From Plakobranchus ocellatus (lineage: Eukaryota; Mollusca; Gastropoda; Plakobranchidae), in NCBI GenBank assembly GCA_019648995.1, contig BLXT01002015.1, positions 1,297,358-1,319,250 of the forward strand: a stretch of 21,893 nucleotides of DNA, read 5' to 3'. The notes under the pieces were generated by a model. It ran no database searches. It was not told the origin of the DNA and worked only from the letters and a program-made list of their open reading frames with translations. The stretch's first letter is position 1. Each line of letters begins with the position of its first letter. Below are positions 1 to 9,600 of the stretch, in pieces. The translations under genes and the position numbers were made by a program.

Positions 1-348
1 AAACAGTGACTGTCACGAGTGTGTTCCATGCTGTCAAAATAATAACATTAGATAATCATTCCGATTTGAGTTAAGTGTGCAGCTAATTACATGTGTCGGA
101 AAAAGTGACGTTTTTAAACGTTTTTATTGCTTCGCTACAATTTAATTTTTTTTTATTTTCTATATTTCACGATTTTTCACGCAATAAAATATCTGAATAC
201 AATAAAATTTCTTATATATAGTTGTTTTTTTTTAGTGAGGGGTTATAATGAAGAAAACTTAACTAACACAAAGGATATCCAATTTCTCAGGTAATAATAC
301 TGAGGAAGATATGAAAACTTCACATATAAAGGATTAATCACTTCTAAT

Positions 349-383
349 GCCCTTAATGAAAAAACGATTTTTTTTCATTGGGC
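349..383. repeat. Small A/T-rich hairpin
   Basis: GCCC (349-352), a two-base TT bulge and AATGAAAAAA (355-364) pair with TTTTTTCATT (370-379) and GGGC (380-383) across a 5-base loop. A further pair, AATGCC at 346-351 and GGCATT at 399-404, lies around it, giving a nested palindromic look. It could be a decayed miniature inverted-repeat element or chance in A/T-rich DNA. Confidence 0.45.
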
Positions 384-619
384 GGTTTTCATTATAATGG
401 CATTTAATGAGGCTTAATTAGGGTTAAAAATCCAAATTGAAGGTCTGTGATAAAACACGTCTAGAATAAGAACGGATGCACATAGAACGACGATGTTTGC
501 GAGAAATGATAGGTGGGATTATGGTTACCAATATTTAATTTTTTTTAGTTGCAAAGATGCAGCAGCAAAGTTGTGATTTTTGAAACAAAATAGCAAAGAT
601 AACCATCAAATTCATTCAT

Positions 620-785
620 CACACACGGCAAGCGATATCTGCACCGAGCGCACCCAAAAAACAGGCGTCGGGCTATTAACATTCCAGAGCCGGGGATTCC
701 CCTATATCGGGTTTCATGCGACGCCCGCTCAGGCCTACAAACTAAAGGTCTCGATATTACCGATTTCTGTGCACCGTGGATCTTA
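620..785. other. CpG-dense patch of unknown origin
   Basis: I count about 14 CpG dinucleotides in roughly 165 bases, while the surrounding kilobase has very few. The patch includes an 11-base GGGGATTCCCC palindrome at 692-702 that fits the Rel/NF-kB site consensus. It is flanked by T-rich sequence. It matches no metaxin exon, 5S rRNA, tRNA or snRNA that I can recognise. Possible explanations are an unmethylated regulatory element inside the intron, an internal promoter, or a young transposon fragment not yet depleted of CpG. Confidence 0.45.
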
Positions 786-1119
786 CATTTTTTTTTTTTT
801 TGCAGTATATCTTTTTTTTTTTAAGTTGTGCAGTTTGGTTCAAATTTGTAGGCTATTATTTGATACTGTGCATTGAAAGAAGCACAAATTATGTAATAAA
901 TATGTGGATCACAGTTTACAGGTTTTGACTCTTGAGGTGACAGCTTTTGGTTTTAATAGGTTGGCAGCTCTGCAGCAACTTTAGAACTTACACATTGCTA
1001 ATGAATTTAAGCATTAATTGATGATTAAAAGGAATAATAATGTCTTTTATTTTGAGATTCTCTCTGTCCATACTTCATTTTTTTGTGCTTTCTTTCTAAT
1101 CTTTTTTTTTTTGCTTTTT

Positions 1120-1319
1120 GTTTAAGGTGCATTAACCTTTCTTTTGTCTGCATTCCTTCCCCTCCTCATACTTATTTTTTCTTTCCTTGCTTATATTTAT
1201 CCCTTACTTTCCTCCCTTCTTTCTCTCTGTCTCTAACTCTTTTTTTTCTCTCTCTTTTTCAGACCATCCCTTTTTTTCCTGTATTTACCGCCACTTTCCT
1301 CTTGTTTCTCTCTCCCCAG
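1120..1319 (+). promoter_or_regulatory. Extended polypyrimidine tract and 3' splice site of the metaxin terminal exon
   Basis: About 200 bases of mostly C and T run up to a CAG acceptor with AG at 1318-1319. This is far longer than the usual 15-30 base tract. A second AG at 1326-1327 lies eight bases downstream. The two sites would give different frames, so only one can be used with a given upstream exon. The first is preferred because the extra codons read Pro-Thr, which fits the conserved PTELDAL stretch of metaxin-2. Confidence 0.7.
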
Positions 1320-1470
1320 CCCCACAGAGTTAGATGCTCTAGTGTATGGACATCTCTACACACTACTCACCACCAAACTACCTGGAGGGCCGTTCACCTC
1401 AGTCATCCGAGAATTCCACAATCTTGGTGACTTTTGCAAAAGGGTGGACAGTGCATACTTTTCTGACTGA
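1320..1470 (+). CDS. MTX2: Metaxin-2-like protein, terminal coding exon (partial gene)
   Basis: The exon starts with one base of a split codon and then encodes 49 residues before TGA at 1468-1470. The peptide begins PTELDALVYGHLYTLLTTKL and continues with HNLGDFCKRVDSAYF near the end. From memory this closely follows the C-terminal end of metaxin-2: the PTELDALVFGHLYTILTTQ block, then an NL..FC.R....YF pattern. Metaxins are GST-fold proteins of the mitochondrial outer membrane that work with the SAM/TOB sorting machinery in beta-barrel import. This exon covers the last helices of the GST C-terminal domain. The chain stops right after the YF motif with no transmembrane anchor, which fits metaxin-2 rather than metaxin-1. 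Upstream exons are outside the window. The gene converges on the MEIOC-like gene. Family assignment is strong; the 2 versus 3 paralogue choice rests on one exon. Confidence 0.88.
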
Positions 1471-2044
1471 CATTACTTACATAATTGAATAGTGATTATT
1501 AATAATGATGGTAATATTGCAGACATATTAGCCCACTTATAATTTAGTGATATATTACATGTTTTCCATTCCAGTTTTTATGAGAAATACGTATTTTTAA
1601 AGTCATGAAATTAACTTTTTTTTAATCTATGGTAAGATTTATGATGAAAAATAAGTTCAATTGTAGAAAGAGCTTTTTTTTTTTTTTCAAAACTCGAATT
1701 TACAAGTATTATTTGATTCTACCTTTTTTTTTCTTGTTTTGGGAAATAAGTTGTTGTTATGTATACATTTTGAAGAGGTATGTTTGCATGTTTGATATTA
1801 TTTCATTGATTACTCTGCAATATTATTGTAAAAGGCTATTGTGATATTTGATGAGGTTCTTCCCTTTACGTTATTTGTAGCTTTAGCCATGATTGCTTTA
1901 AGTTAATGCTAAGGTTTAGGGTGACCTGGCTTTGTGAATTGTTTGAAAGTATATTTTAGCATTAACAGATGCTGTGTGGTAAATTGCATCATGATTTTTG
2001 GAAGCACTTTCCTCCGTTAATATCAAGACATTCTTAGGGTCACT

Positions 2045-2115
2045 ACATATATGGCTTAGTGGTTAGCATAATCATTCTCATATAAGCCAAGATCTATCAT
2101 AAGTTCAAACATGCT
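2045..2115 (+). repeat. Decayed tRNA-derived SINE head
   Basis: An A-box-like TGGCTTAGTGG at about 2052, followed by TTAGCA, and a B-box-like AGTTCAAAC at about 2102-2110 have the order and roughly the spacing of an internal RNA polymerase III promoter. This resembles the tRNA-related heads of invertebrate SINEs. The sequence does not fold into an intact tRNA and has no evident tail, so it is treated as a relic, not a tRNA gene. Confidence 0.5.
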
Positions 2116-3134
2116 GCCAACATTGCCCAGTGTATGCAATTTTCACTTCTCCATAGCTTAAAGAATGCAGTGTCAGGCTCTAGTGTTTGAAAATGTTGAA
2201 ACGATAGAAATTTTTGGATTGGGCTCCAAGACAAATCAGGTGTTGAGATGCATTCTTACATCCTTTCTCGGTTTTGCATGTGCACATAAACATTTGATCA
2301 CATATACACACTTGGAGATCAAGCAGTTCTTATATTTTCAAACTATCGTTAAAACAATCTAAAATGTCATACCCTATGTGACTTTAAGTCAAGTGACTTT
2401 AAAGGAAATATATTATGTTTTCAAAACAACAAAAGTGAATCTAGTAGGTTTTCCTGTCAACTCCTAATACTCTGCCTAAGTCATGTTGAGAAGATTAGTG
2501 GGAAAGAAGATAATTGCAGAGAGTGAGCGTTGAAAGTCTGAAAATTTGGTCAATTTTCTTGTATATATGGGTGATAGGATATTAAACAAAAACCTTGTGC
2601 CAAAATTGTAGGAATTTGCAGTTTGAAATTGAGTTGTAATGACCCATGCCAAAGGAGATTGATTTGCTGTGATGTTGGAACTGTGGGCTCTTTGTGAAAA
2701 TTGAAGTCTTCTGTTCTAAATTTCCTAAATCAGTCATTTAAATTTTGGTGATATTGTAGATGGTGAGTAATTTTTGTTAAGTTGAAGCAAGCCAGTCTTG
2801 ATTGCGATTGAGAATGTTTTGTCGTCTAGATTTACTCAAGGGGGTAACTATGTTGTTCACAATTCAAATAAGTCATGAGGAAGAATTAATTTAGATTTAA
2901 AACTATCTAGGTTACATCTATGAATGGTTTAGACCATTTATCACTAGTAACTGTTGATGTTTAGTTTTTCTGCTTATATTTGAATATACATTTAAGAGGC
3001 TTTTGTTCATTTGAAGAAGCATTTTAAAAGATCCTTATAAATTTTCCTTTTTCTTTTTTTCAAATTTTAATACAGATTTGTTGAAAGAAAAAAAATATAG
3101 TTCCCAGAGTATTTAAGAAAGTATAAATGTTTGT

Positions 3135-3140
3135 AATAAA
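3135..3140 (+). terminator. Candidate poly(A) signal for the metaxin gene
   Basis: A canonical AATAAA is followed about 30-45 bases later by a T/GT-rich stretch (about 3168-3185, including TTTTTTTTTGTTTGTTT) of the kind bound by CstF. The combination is the best I see after the metaxin stop. ATTAAA at 2581-2586 with GT-rich sequence downstream is the alternative. Confidence 0.42.
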
Positions 3141-3211
3141 TTTTCCTTTCACCTTTACAAATTCTCTTTTTTTTTGTTTGTTTCCATTTTAAAAATGTGA
3201 TACTTATACGT

Positions 3212-3669
3212 AAAGGAGCAGGTAGAAAAATGGGAGACGGTAATGATTAGACTTCGGTTGGGCCACACATGGCTTACCTAGAGCTACCTGTTAAAAAATT
3301 AGTACCAGCCTTATGCTATGCCTGCGACAGCCTTTATATTGTCTGGCATATTTTAATTGAATGCCCAGACTTTCAAGTCACCACGAGTAAATCCCTGTCT
3401 AACTGGTATGTACAGACGTTTGCGAGTGGTCAATCCCTTTCTCATATTGGGTTACTTAAAGGAACTGGGTGTCTATAAATATTTGAGGCTTTGTACAGAT
3501 TCCTTTTCAAGTTTTACTCCACTGTTAAATTTCTAATAGATTTATACTTTTGTTTTAATTTGCTTAAGATCTGATAGTGGCCTGTGAGAGAGAATGAATG
3601 AACAGAAACCCCGAGATCCCCACTTAATGATGGTGGACTGGATATATCAATGGTCAATCAATCAATCAA
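3212..3669 (+). mobile_element. Decayed 3' end of a non-LTR (jockey/CR1-like) retrotransposon
   Basis: From about 3213 one frame reads VEKWETVMIRLRLGHTWLT, followed by an in-frame stop; after a further stop and a frameshift another frame continues CYACDSLYIVWHILIECPDF. This is the characteristic 3' tail of ORF2 in many animal non-LTR elements: R-L-R-x-G-H-T near the RNase H end, then a C-x2-C...H-x4-C zinc-knuckle-like motif. The frame ends near 3478, and the 3' UTR finishes with four TCAA units (3654-3669), a typical short-repeat tail. The element is 5'-truncated, with no reverse transcriptase or endonuclease present, and carries stops and a frameshift, so it is inactive. No clear target-site duplication is visible. 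Confidence 0.85.
3654..3669 (+). repeat. (TCAA)4 tail of the retroelement
   Basis: Four perfect TCAA units close the retrotransposon fragment. Short simple-repeat 3' tails like this are produced by target-primed reverse transcription in several non-LTR families. Confidence 0.8.
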
Positions 3670-3735
3670 GCATAAAACTTAGCATACTTTATTATTTTTT
3701 TAATAATCTATGAGGTTTAGCTTTATGCTCTCGTG

Positions 3736-3753
3736 CACACACACACACACACA
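3736..3753. repeat. (CA)9 microsatellite
   Basis: Nine perfect CA units sit shortly after the retroelement tail. Nothing else is recognisable from here to about 4010, which is T-rich non-coding sequence. Confidence 0.9.
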
Positions 3754-4009
3754 AATAATTTTTTAAAATCAAAATTACAATTGTGGAATAGTTTTTTTTT
3801 ATTGTGTGGATTTTTTTTTCATTTTGTGTCTTTATTTTGGTTTACAGTCACTGAAAAAATGTACACAAATTCATATCAAAAGAGACAATATTTAATACAG
3901 TAATATTAGCGTCTACAAATCTTTTCAATCATTATTTCTTGAAAAAAAACATACAGATAAATAATTAATCTACGTGAATGCTCTAGCTGTGTAATGCCCT
4001 TTCTCATGT

Positions 4010-4236
4010 CAGGGTGTTGGTGATTCAGTGTTTAGAAAACTTGTCTTGACGCATGCAGGGATTTATTTACTAAGCAAGAGTTCAAATCCTGGCTCTTAAA
4101 CACCTAATCCACCAGGGGCCAACAAGCCGGAGATTATAATTACCTTCAGTGTTTTAACTTTTTTAGCAGCTGTCCAGTTTTAGAGCACCCAGCCAAAATA
4201 ACCAAAGCTCGCTAAAAACATACTTTAAGTGCAGAT
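4010..4236 (+). mobile_element. tRNA-derived SINE relic
   Basis: A head with an A-box-like TGGTGATTCAGTG (about 4019) followed by a B-box-like GAGTTCAAATCCTGGCTC (about 4077-4094) is joined to a body that runs through ACCAGGGGCC and the CCAGTTTTAGAGCACCCAGCC region to about 4236. The B-box is close to the polymerase III consensus GTTCAANNC. The head is too degraded to form a tRNA. The hairpin at 4269-4329 may be the 3' part of the same element. Element limits are approximate. Confidence 0.55.
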
Positions 4237-4268
4237 TCTAAATTTCCTTTCATACCACCTATAATTAT

Positions 4269-4329
4269 GGCTGATATATCGGTCCTATTGCTCTTTTGGC
4301 TAAGAATCCTTTGGACTGAAATATCAGTC
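4269..4329 (+). ncRNA. 17-bp stem hairpin with U2-like loop segment (candidate structured RNA or repeat tail)
   Basis: GGCTGATATATCGGTCC (4269-4285) pairs with GGACTGAAATATCAGTC (4313-4329) across a 27-base loop. There is one A-A mismatch and two G-T positions, which are allowed G-U pairs only in RNA read from the + strand. The loop contains CTTTTGGCTAAGA (4292-4304), resembling the 5' stem-loop of U2 snRNA (CCTTTTGGCTAAGATC), but no further U2 sequence follows. It could be a microRNA-type precursor, a U2-related retroposon scrap, or the 3' hairpin of the SINE just upstream. Confidence 0.4.
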
Positions 4330-4554
4330 TTAAAGTTTTTTAAAGGGTTGTTCATGTGTCAGATTTTTTTAATATTCTCATTAGCCACCATGATCAAGTG
4401 GCTGCTAATTATTTAAACTAAGTATAAGAAATTTTACTCCAAAGCACTTCAAGTTAATCAGCTGTATTCTGTAAATACACTATATATTTTGAGCCTGAGC
4501 TGTGCATTGGTACACCTTGTCTATTCTTCTATGTTGTGTGAGACATCCACTACT

Positions 4555-4597
4555 GATAAGTCAATATCCTTGAAGGATTGAAAAATATTGACTTATC
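4555..4597. repeat. Perfect 13-bp inverted repeat
   Basis: GATAAGTCAATAT (4555-4567) is exactly complementary to ATATTGACTTATC (4585-4597) with a 17-base loop that itself holds a small ATCC/GGAT hairpin. The two structures compete. Function is unknown. Confidence 0.7.
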
Positions 4598-4639
4598 CAT
4601 GGTCTTTGCTAAAAAGCATCAGTAACATCAAAATGTTTG

Positions 4640-5740
4640 TGAAGTAAAAAAAAATGTTCTACGGAAAAAATAAGATTGTCATATGCAATTTGTATATAAA
4701 TGAGTTTTACTACACTGGGTGATCGTAGGTTTCTATGCCCATGTTAGGATGGGTGCCAGGGACTGGCTCAAACCTGCATCAAAAAAAAAAATCTCTGCAG
4801 GTCTTGAGGATATGCATTTAATTACTACATCCCTGTTACAGCATTTCAGTTAGACTATACATCAGAGATCCTGTGAGGATACATAGCAATGGGCAATGGT
4901 AATGTAAGTTGCTACTGTTAGTACCATCATCATCAGTCTGAATCTGAATGCAAAGTTTCCTTGCACACATCTCATCCTGGCTTTTATCACTTGGTCACTT
5001 GGATCACAAAATCTTCGATGAATAATCCTTAGAGTAAAGCTTTAGGTGATTGCAGATATATTTATCATAACGCCTTTTCTATGGGTAATTTTTCTCCAAC
5101 TGTTCAGCTTTAATAGACCCATTAAAATTGTATAGGACAAAAAGTCTGAACATTCACAGAAGAAGAATAAAAATTTTCCAAAAGCTACCGTATCAGAAAC
5201 ATTTTCCACTACTGTACTAAATCTACATAATTTTCTTTGATAAATAAGATAAATGTATTTGTAGTTGATTGCTAAACTCCATTTACTAAGTCTGAAACTC
5301 TTCTATGTCAACTTAAATTGTGAATGTAGAATGAATATAAATATGTCAAAATTCACAACACCAAACTAATTTACTACCAGTACATTAGTAGAAAGACAAA
5401 GATCCGCAACAATATGAAACAGTAACCAGCTCAAGAAAACACATGTACATCTGACTGAGAACAACAGAAAATCCAGAAAATTACAAATGTAATGTAATGT
5501 AATGCCATCTAATGACTATAGTATCATTAAGCAATAGATTAGATAACAAGATCTATACAAAACTACAAACAGCATCAACACCGTTAAATAAGGAAATCAG
5601 TTTTCCTAGAGTGTGCTCAACAAATTATCAGTTCAGCTTGTCTCTTTCTCTTCTTGATCTCTTGAATTCATTGCCTGACAGAATTTTATCAATGGTAGAT
5701 CAAAAATAATAAGATCCTTGACTGAAGCAGGTAGAATTTC
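4640..5740. other. Non-coding interval, no gene seen
   Basis: AT-rich sequence without a credible reading frame. A moderately complex stretch at about 4715-4860 (around GGGTGCCAGGGACTGGCTC) looks like it may belong to an unidentified repeat. A pentanucleotide run of ATGTA-type units lies at 5485-5503. The open frame at 5512-5709 has no recognisable motif. Confidence 0.5.
5485..5503. repeat. Short pentanucleotide tandem repeat
   Basis: About four units of ATGTA phase are visible before ATGCC. Too short to be informative beyond simple-sequence slippage. Confidence 0.6.
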
Positions 5741-6580
5741 TTTGTTTACAGTTGTTTTTTTTCCTTGCCTTGCCTGTTGTTTTTTTAATTATTTTTTTAT
5801 ATATATTTTAAAAAGAATGCATATGTTTAATGAGATCAATTTCAGTTGACTTCATATGTCAGTCTTCCATAGGAAACAACACTCCAGTAGGATACCTTCA
5901 ACTGACATTTATTACACTGCAACTGAGCAGGCCATCTCTACAAATAGGTTGTTTTTGCTTTGTTCTCTTTTGCTTTTAGTTCCCCATGTCTTTGTTATCA
6001 CATGCCCTCCACCGGGCCTTCTCTTTCCATCTCTTTGTCTTTTTTACCTTACCTGCCCCCAACACATCTTTCTTGTATATCCCATATTGTCTGTGTCAAC
6101 ACATCTGACTCCATACAATCTTTTTTTTTTTAAACCCAATGGCTATTGATACACTTGCTGACATCAGACCTTTCCTTTTAATTTTGGATTGTCATTCAAG
6201 ATATCCACCCCTATCAGGCCTCATCTTTGAATGCCACATTATAACTTTGCCGTCAAAGTTGAACCAATGAAGCCTAGCCACCTTTGCTTTCAGGTCTCTC
6301 ACTTCCCAATCATTGCTGTCAAAACATGTTTCCCCACCAGGCTTTTCTCATACACTTTGACACACTATCTCATCACAGATAATATGTGAAGGATCACCTA
6401 GATCCAGCATATATTAAGTGCTGCTAGTAAACATAAAAAGTGAGTTTTTTTGTTGTGCAAGTTAATTAACATTGATATAAATGCTATTTTTTTTTATAAA
6501 AGCATTCTTCTAAGCACAACTAAAAGGCTTTGGATTAGGCAAAGGTCCAGAGTGGAGCTGTGACCTGAGACAAAAAGTGT
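5740..6580. other. Pyrimidine-rich non-coding interval
   Basis: The + strand is C/T-rich between about 5930 and 6350, with denser, less simple sequence than the neighbours. Frames such as 5856-6149 translate to hydrophobic, Leu/Phe/Pro-rich strings that reflect the base composition, not a protein family. It may be old repeat sequence. No gene is supported. Confidence 0.5.
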
Positions 6581-6582
6581 AT

Positions 6583-6620
6583 TCTCTCTCTCTCTCTCTC
6601 GCTATATAAATATATGTATT

Positions 6621-6668
<48 letters not shown>

Positions 6669-6679
6669 TATATATATAT
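6583..6679. repeat. Compound (TC)n-(TA)n microsatellite
   Basis: Nine TC units (6583-6600) are followed by TA-rich sequence and then about 19 TA units (6627-6664), an AA interruption and six more units. The long TA block can extrude cruciforms and is a likely assembly and length-polymorphism hotspot. The apparent - strand frame at 6510-6797 is a translation of this repeat. Confidence 0.95.
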
Positions 6680-9600
6680 CAGCTGTCAAAAAGTCAAAAG
6701 TACATTCATAATATAGATACAGACTGGTTATACAGTGCTCTCTTTTGAAACTACATGAAACACCAAATCCAAAGAGCATGCCGCTGTCAGCTATCACTAC
6801 ATCTTCTCACAACTTGCGGTCAAAGAAAGAGCAATTTTTTCTCCCTTATACTATTGAATGTGGAAGAGCCAGTTCACCCAGTCCATGGAGTGTGGTCTTG
6901 ATAATGGCCTGGTCAAATTTTATTTATGGCACAGCATAGTCACAAGCCATGCATTTGGCAAAACTTGTTTCCTGTCACTGTCATCACATCTGCCCCTTTC
7001 AGGCCCTAACCTAGGACTTTGGCATCCCATGTCAGGTGAGACTGCAATAGTCTAAATGCCTGAAAGGATTTTGCATGGTAGAGAAATTACTACGCACTGT
7101 GGTAGTGGTACTGAGAGGAACTAGATGCTACACTCGCTTATACAAGCTAGCTACAGCCATTAAACACTCATAACTGCAAAAGAAAAAAAGTTGCCTATCA
7201 CCATTTACAAATCAAGCAAACTTATGCCTGAACGGTTAACAACAACATGCCTACTTCCAGAAATTGTTTAGCTGTTCTAGGGATGTAAAAAAGGCTCAAA
7301 ACCAAAGGTCAAAAACTTCCATTTTTGCTTCTTCATTTGGTTTTCTGTGATCCATCACTTTATAATCAGTGAGCATTGATACAGCCATAAATATTTCTTT
7401 TATGAAATATACCTTCTCAAGGATAAAGATTGCAAGTACAAATTACATGCAAATTATAAAACTCAAAACCACACACAAAAAAAAAAGTCTAGCTCTGCAG
7501 CATATACAAAGAATAGGCTATAGCAAAACTACAATCTTTGCCACCAATATATGGCGTATTCAGAATAGAACAATGAGCAGGATAAAATTCTTCTGCCTGC
7601 CATGTGTCTATCAGAATTATTACAGTAAAGTAATCAATAACTCAGACAGTTTTAGAGTATGTCATATTTGTACACTTGCCTATATTGCATAAGAGAGGCA
7701 TAGTGATAGAGTTAAGGTAAAACGATGCCAATACAAAAACATTACACTACATTACATTGAAAATGGTTCTACATGTACAAAGTAGTAAGCATTGCAATTT
7801 TAGAGAACAACAACCAACAAAACAGTCATGTCTATGACAAATGCAGAATATTTAGATTTTGAAAACTAAAATACTAATATCATGCAAAGAGGAAGTGCAC
7901 CACGCTTATAGATAAAATATAAAGTGCATATTTTTTCTGAGAATAATGTTAATTTGTATCTATAACATAAAACCATTCCATACACACACACTGATATTAC
8001 AATACGTTTACACTAGTACACACACAAAGAAGCCCTAAATTATCTGCAATATATATATGAATTGGTAAGACAGTTGAATTCCTATTTCTTTGTCTCCTTT
8101 TTAAAAATTTATTACAAATTTTAACAAAGGTACAACATACACAACACAAGGAAGATTTACAAAAATTGTACCTAAAAAAAAAAATTACTTGAAATGGCAC
8201 TTTGTCCTTTATCAAATGGCTGTAAGACGAAAACACAAAGCTTACAATGTCAAAGAAAAATCCATACAGTTATTGCAAATGAGGTTACGTTCATATATAT
8301 ATAGTTACAGACAAGAAATGAATAAACTCCATAAGAAAAACAACACAATAAACAAAATTCTAAGTCTGTTAAATGATAAAGACAAAGAATAAAATATGAA
8401 AAACTGTGAAGAAAAGTTGTTGTTTTAAAGTTAAGAACCATAACAATATTTTTTTTTTTCAAGTTAAGAATCACAACAAAATTTTTTAAAAAACATATCA
8501 AACATAGAAAATTATCAATATTGAACATGATCTGTTTGCTACGGTACAAATTAAACTATTCCTACACAAATGACAAATCATAGCTCGTTCATTTTTTTTT
8601 TTTTTTGGTAAACATCTAAGAGAAGAGGACGAAACCGCCTAATGGTGAAAAAAAATCAAAACTTTCTTGTGGAAATAAAAAAGTGACAAGATGCATAAAA
8701 TACTGTTTAGATTCCACACTATTCACTGGTAAACACAATTCATCTCACAAAAAGCATTTTTTCCTGGTGGTAGTCAGAAACCTTAAATGTAAATGTGCTA
8801 TTTTGTGTATTCTTTCATAAAATCAAGCTCTATTTGTTGCCTATCATCATTCCTTCATTGACATAGTTTTGTTTATTATGAATCACTGTTCACTCATGAA
8901 AATGGAATTCAGCTTGTTTGGAACTCACTTTCCATTTATAGATGGGATTCCGTTTCTTGGCACACACTATTTTTTTGAACAATATTAGCTCTTCACAAAG
9001 ATGTGAAGGAGCAAAAGCAAATCGGTCACAGTCATTGTGGATACCTGAACAAAAGAGCTCTTTAAAATGTTTGATTGATTCAAAAAGATAATAAAAACAG
9101 GATCTTCAAACTCATACTCTTGACAAAATAGGTATAGAAATTTAAGTCATTCTTTTTTTTTTTTTTGTTTGTTGATATAAAAGTGGGCATTGTTAGCTAA
9201 TACTAAAAAAGGAATCCAGAACCCGATTTGTGACTGATTTGTTCTTTTCATCTCACAAATGGGATTGTACTCTTTTCCCCACAACAGAAAAAAAAATACT
9301 TTTCCCCATCAATAAAATTGTATTTTTTTCTTCTAAATGGAAGTTGATATTAAAGAAAATGCTAGAGAGCACATGTTTTTATTAAGGAAAAAATCTTTCT
9401 CTTTTTTTTTTTTATCTGTGTCACAAGTCACAAAATCAAAAGTATCTGACAAATGAAATTATTAAACTAAAGGAAAGTAAAAAGAAAATGGGAATTATTG
9501 GGAGCAGATAGAAAAAAATATCAAGCCATTACACTTCCCATGGTTTGCAATGCTATCTGTGAATGTGTATGATTAGCACAGTGAGCCTGACAAAAACACT

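Larger units (their letters stand above)
1..1319 (+). other. Probable last intron of the metaxin gene (partial)
   Basis: This stretch precedes the metaxin terminal exon and contains no recognisable metaxin coding sequence, so the previous exon should lie left of the window and the intron would be at least 1.3 kb. It is AT-rich with many T runs, as expected for an intron read on the + strand. It holds a small hairpin (349-383), a CpG-dense patch (about 620-785) and a long pyrimidine tract before the acceptor. The reading frames at 580-876 and 1083-1430 have no family resemblance and the second is mostly the translated pyrimidine tract. Confidence 0.6.
1471..3160 (+). other. Candidate 3' UTR of the metaxin gene
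   Basis: The sequence after the stop is T-rich on the + strand with no convincing coding frame. It contains one SINE-like tRNA head (2049-2110). The open frames at 1629-1844 and 2165-2362 are short and look like nothing known. The right limit is set only by the best poly(A) signal candidate at 3135-3140; an earlier ATTAAA at 2581-2586 would give a shorter UTR. Confidence 0.4.

Noticed and set aside
580-876. 98-residue + strand frame over the CpG-dense patch
   Set aside because: Its second half translates T homopolymers, the N-terminal half resembles no family, and it lies in the metaxin intron.
1083-1430. 115-residue + strand frame overlapping the metaxin exon
   Set aside because: It is the polypyrimidine tract read through into the exon in the wrong frame; the neighbouring frame gives the metaxin-2 match.
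4077-4094. Intact tRNA gene suggested by a good B-box
   Set aside because: The acceptor, D and anticodon stems do not pair; the sequence continues into a SINE-like body.
4286-4312. U2 snRNA gene
   Set aside because: Only about 13 bases of the loop resemble U2; the branch-recognition and Sm-site regions are absent.
4715-4800. A further SINE on the - strand (GGTTTGAGCC as a B-box)
   Set aside because: Weak match to the B-box and no A-box at suitable distance; probably some other repeat or chance.
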